NCBI GenBank assembly: GCA_025618425.1
Contig: CM046835.1
Location: forward strand, 14,519,200-14,583,199
Direction of reading: 5' to 3'
Length of the DNA stretch: 64,000 nt
From: Heliocidaris tuberculata
Taxonomy: Eukaryota; Echinodermata; Echinoidea; Camarodonta; Echinometridae
The first letter of the stretch is position 1. Every line of letters begins with the position of its first letter. The translations under genes and the position numbers were made by a program. Below are positions 60,043 through 64,000 of the stretch, one piece after another. The notes beneath the pieces are model-generated. The model ran no database searches. It was not told the DNA's origin and saw only the letters and a list, made by a program, of their open reading frames with translations.

Positions 60043-60092
<50 letters not shown>

Positions 60093-60135
60093 ATATATAT
60101 ACATGTATATATATTTATATATACACTGTATATAA

Positions 60136-60181
<46 letters not shown>
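60043..60181. repeat. Compound (AT)n microsatellite
   Basis: Long TA runs at 60043-60085 and 60140-60180 with ACATG interruptions between. Confidence 0.93.
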
Positions 60182-60182
<1 letters not shown>

Positions 60183-60245
60183 CAATCTGACATGATATAT
60201 AAATAATATGACATGATATATATAAATATTACAATGGCATTTACA

Positions 60246-60556
60246 CATGCGCGTACCGAGGGGGGGGGGGGTGTTTTGGGTGTTTTAGGTGTTCGAACAC
60301 CCCCTTTGGTGTTATTTTATTTGAAGTTAAAACAACCCCCCCCCCCACCTTCCCTTGGAATTCCTGATAACCTTTTTTTTTTTTTTTTGCTTGTCAGATA
60401 ATTTTTGAGCAAAAAGACCCCCCCCCAAAAAAAAAAAAAAAAAAAAAAATGAATAAATAAATAAAAAAATACTGATAACGTTTTTCTTTTCTTTTTTTTG
60501 TCAGAGAATTTTGGAGTAAAAAACACCCCCTTTGAAAAATCCTGGGTATGCCACTG
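60246..60556. mobile_element. hAT-type MITE, diverged, 8-bp target duplication
   Basis: Right end CCTGGGTATGCCACTG, left end CATGCGCGTACCGAGG. Flanked by CATTTACA on both sides (60238-60245, 60557-60564). Contains C, T and A homopolymer runs and TGTCAGA.AATTTT units. Confidence 0.75.
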
Positions 60557-61254
60557 CATTTACATAATTTGTAAGGGCCAGACTACAAGCTTGCTGCCTA
60601 CTTTCTCCTTCATAATAAGTATACAAAAGTAAATGATAAATACATATATAAACCCCTCAAAAAACTTTTGAAAACTCAATTTTGACCAATTATATCTCTA
60701 TTGTCATGGCAGAACCATCGCTTTGTTTAGTATGATTAAAAAGTGTGTTTATTCCTCTATAAAATGATTCCATATACATGTATGAATGATTCTGTGATCA
60801 TGGAATAACCAGGGCTTCAGAATAAGGGGCAAGGTCAAAAGTTTAAAGTTGAAAAATGCACTGGTAACATTAGTATTGTTATGCAGAGCATTCTTCCTTC
60901 TTTAACATAAGAGAGTGTGATTTTTGTAAGTGACTGACTATGGGGCTATTGTTCCCAACTGGTAATCCATGAATGCCAAATTCTAAAGAATCTTGAAAAT
61001 GAAATTCATTCACTGTCTAAGTTTCAAGCAAGAATTAAACGTGAGAAAATTTTATTCAAAGCCTTGAAGTTATCTAGTGCTTGTTTTTTAAAGAGACGAA
61101 TTCACGTGAAATGAAGTGTATTGTATGTTTGTTTGATTGCTTTTGCATATTTATTTAAGTGATAATGTATGATTGTAATATTGTAGTGCTTGTAGGTTTG
61201 TTTCAGTGCAGTGCGTATGTTTCTCATGGAAGATCATCAGAACGCATTTACAGT

Positions 61255-61451
61255 CAGTGGCGGATCCAGGATTTCTTGAGGGAGGGGGCTCAATATTCAC
61301 AAAATTGTCTGACAAGCAAAAAAAAAATAAAAGAAGATCCTCAGCATTTTTGCGCCCCTTTTTAACTCAAAAAATCTCTGACAAGCAAAAAAAAAAAAAA
61401 AAAAAAAAAGGTCCTCAGCATTTTGGGGCCCCCTCCCTGGATCCGCCACTG
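61255..61451. mobile_element. hAT-type MITE with perfect 8-bp target duplication
   Basis: Ends CAGTGGCGGATCCAGG and CCTGGATCCGCCACTG. Flanked by TTTACAGT on both sides (61247-61254, 61452-61459). The interior has two copies of CTGACAAGCAAAAAAAA with GATCCTCAGCATTTT. Confidence 0.9.
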
Positions 61452-62319
61452 TTTACAGTAGCCCTAAACTCTTCGAAGAAAGGAGAATGCACAGCCGAAC
61501 AAGAGCAGTGCAGTTTGCAACTTTTCCCTTTTGACCTCGCCCCATATTTTGATGTACTGTACAATCCATGACTGCAAAATCATGACAAATGGGATATCAT
61601 TCTAAAGAAGAATAAACAAACTCTCTAATGATACTAAACATAGCCATGATTATGCCATTACAATAGAGGTATGATCGATCATACTCGAGTTTCCAAACTT
61701 TTTTGAGGGGGTTTATATTACTGTTATGCAACAATACAGGTAATGGGATAAAAAGTAATAAAACAAAAGTAAACATTTCACGATACAAACCATCCTAATA
61801 AAAAGGAACAGTTTCTGAATGGTGATTCCAAATTGTGTTTCATATTTATTCAGGGTGTGAAATTCTCACGTCTAATGCTGTGGTTTCTCTTTAACTCATA
61901 ATGAAAATACATGTGCATGTAAGTTAAAGAAAGTCTGAAGAGTGAACATTAGAACTTTGACTCTCTCGTAACAAATATTAACTCCTCATGTTCCTAGGTA
62001 CATGTACTTGATGTAAAATGTTATGAGACAGATGGGGAGAAAGAATAAAGAGAAGTGAGGGGCAGCAAGTTGGATATAGTCTACATTTATCAATATTCAG
62101 TTCAAACCATTTTCACTGGGAATGAAGAGAAATTAGAATTCGTCCAGACAAGAGACAGAAATTCCTTCCAAATACATTCAACTGATAAAATGCATAAGGC
62201 ATATGTTACACTGCATTTATGAATGACAATATCATAGAGGAATGCAGAACAGATTAATTAAGTCCTTAATCTATCCCCATTGTAAATGTCTTTCTCTCTA
62301 CTGTCTTTATGATCAACAC

Positions 62320-62771
62320 CGTATCCGGACAACTACCCCCTGGAAAATTACCCCCCGGACAACCACCCCCCGGAAAACCACCCCCTGGACGACTACCCCC
62401 CCTAGGACAACTACCCCCCAGGACAACTACCCCCTAGGACAACTACCCCCCAGGACAACTACCCCCCAGGACAATTACCCCCCAGGACAACTACCCCCCA
62501 GGACAATTACCCCCCGGATAACTACCCCCGAACAACTACCCCCTGGACAGCTACCCCCGGAAAAATTGTCCTGGGGGTAATTGTCCTGGGGGGTAGTTGT
62601 CCTGGGGGGCAGTTGTCCTGGGGGGTAATTGTCCTGGAGGGTAATTGTCCTGTCCTGGGGGGTAGTTGTCCTGGGGGGTAGATGTCCTAGGGGGTAGTCG
62701 TCCAGGGGGTGGTTTTCCGGGGGGTAGTTGTCCGGGGGGTAGTTGTCTAGGGGGTAGTTGTCCTAGAATCG
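62320..62771. mobile_element. Word-array element W2, copy 2, with 8-bp target duplication
   Basis: Left half is repeated GGACAACTACCCCCC, right half its complement, forming a 450-bp palindrome. Ends CGTATCCGGACAACTACC and GGTAGTTGTCCTAGAATCG. Flanked on both sides by ATCAACAC (62312-62319 and 62772-62779), a perfect 8-bp duplication as made by hAT-type transposases. Confidence 0.85.
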
Positions 62772-62779
62772 ATCAACAC

Positions 62780-64000
62780 TTGTCAGGTCAGGTCAGGATA
62801 CATATCCGATGTAGGGTTGTTTTCTCTTAATAATCTGTTACAGGATACTAGAAAGGATGAAAGAAGTTCGGTTTATACTCATGTGAAACAAGGCCAGGGG
62901 CCCGTATTTCATCCATAATCAGGAACTTTTTTAAAAAGAAAATAATCATTATTGTTCAAAAGTTGTCGCATTTAGGAAAATTGCATCCTTTTCATTTTGT
63001 TCAGAAGAAAATTCTGAATTAAAATAAAGTTATTAAATCATATATCTATATTTGACCCTATACATTGTTCCAGATAATGGAAGACTTTTGGGAGGATAAT
63101 GATGAAATCAGATGTCAGTGGGAGGAAAAGACTATCTTTTTTTACTTACCCTGATTAACATACAGTATTTTAAATTTTGCCTATGTTTTTCAAAAGCACA
63201 TAATAAAAAGAGAATTTATACCAAAATATATATGGCCTAAAATACATGTTATGCAGTGTATAGTGGACAAAAAATGCAAACATAATCATGATAATTGTCT
63301 AAAATGATGAATTGTGAAACTGTCTATGATTCAATTTAAAAATAATCACCATACGAGTGTCTGAATAAAGTTCATTCTATGTTAGGGTCGCCCCTTGCCC
63401 GTATCCCAGGTTCCCTGTCTTATAGTTACGATGACAGCACAACAAGAAGCCCCCATTTTGTTACAGGTTGCCCCTTGCCCGTATCCCAGGTTCCCTGTCT
63501 TACTATGACAGCACAACAACAGATTACTCTGGAAAACCGGTTGTAAGTTAATAAAACTCCATGTTGAATCTCTTCGATCTCGTCAACCTCTCGTCCCGAG
63601 GACGTTCACATCAAAACATCGTTCCATTATATCTACAGTCTGTCACATCTATCAAGAAATTATTCGGGATTATTCTCAGTAAACCAAGAGCTGAAATTGT
63701 TTACTCCACCACTGAAAACAAAGTTAGCTATGTAAAATCTATACAGGAATATAAAAGCATGAATGATACAAATCAATGTAAGCCCTAATGATGAGTGTTT
63801 TTCAAAAAAATTATACTAATTTGGTTTCCCTTTAGGAATCAACAAGAGGCCAAAAAGCTTTATGCATCAAACTACCTGCTAACCATGTCCTCTTTTACAA
63901 TCTTGTTACATTTGTAAGTCACTGCATCCATCATACAATAACAGAAAATACAGAGCATAGTCTAGAAGTTGACTGCACTTGAAAGGGCCAAAATACATTT
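62780..64000. other. Right end of window, no gene seen
   Basis: AT-rich with the 82-bp duplication at 63384. A 75-codon open frame at 63561-63788 has no recognisable motif and is not called. Confidence 0.5.
63384..63522. repeat. About 82-bp tandem duplication
   Basis: Two copies of GCCCCTTGCCCGTATCCCAG followed by GTTCCCTGTCTTA and GACAGCACAACAA. The second lacks about 20 bp. Confidence 0.88.

Overview
The window is animal nuclear DNA. It has many small exons bounded by GT/AG introns, abundant microsatellites and MITEs, tRNA-derived SINEs and no operons. The gene content, the SINE structure and the style of repeats fit an invertebrate deuterostome, most likely an echinoderm such as a sea urchin. 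That placement is inference; nothing here fixes the species.

One large gene dominates: a secreted gel-forming mucin / von Willebrand factor-like protein on the minus strand, running from about 42673 (TSS) to about 6175 (3' end). I assembled 31 coding exons (42479 to 6265, 7311 nt, 2436 residues). Every junction has GT/AG ends and the reading phase carries through all of them. Domain order is: signal peptide (1-24), short linker, D1 (VWD, C8, TIL; 76-462), D2 (463-808), D' (809-920), D3 (921-1225), a short Thr/Pro linker (to 1293), D4 (1294-1607), a 557-residue Thr-rich PTS block in one exon (1608-2164), a 13-residue Thr exon, one WxxW (CysD) domain (2178-2285), a Thr linker, and a C-terminal cystine knot (CTCK, 2328-2436). 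A textbook TATA box and initiator lie upstream of exon 1, and AATAAA lies 70 nt after the stop. The protein should dimerise through CTCK, multimerise through D1-D2-D'-D3, and form secreted mucus or a coat. Its main PTS block lies after D4, not between D3 and D4 as in vertebrate gel-forming mucins.

Left region (1-6190): repeats, a SINE, and one isolated minus-strand exon (3534-4013) encoding a second WxxW domain plus Thr-rich tail. It lies beyond the CTCK end of the main gene, so it is either an alternative exon or part of a neighbouring mucin. Introns (6424-42399) hold MITEs, a non-LTR retrotransposon remnant, decayed copies of two of the gene's own exons, and several word-array foldback elements. 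Right region (42770-64000): no gene recognised. It holds a nested transposon complex directly upstream of the promoter, a 94-bp satellite, a 155-bp tandem array carrying AGGTCA direct repeats, a 400-bp palindrome, a 1.2-kb segmental duplication, hAT-like MITEs with 8-bp target duplications, and long microsatellites.

The most unusual theme is a set of unrelated foldback elements whose whole interior is built from degenerate copies, in both orientations, of one short word that is also the terminal inverted repeat. Several have convincing target-site duplications (8 bp or TA).
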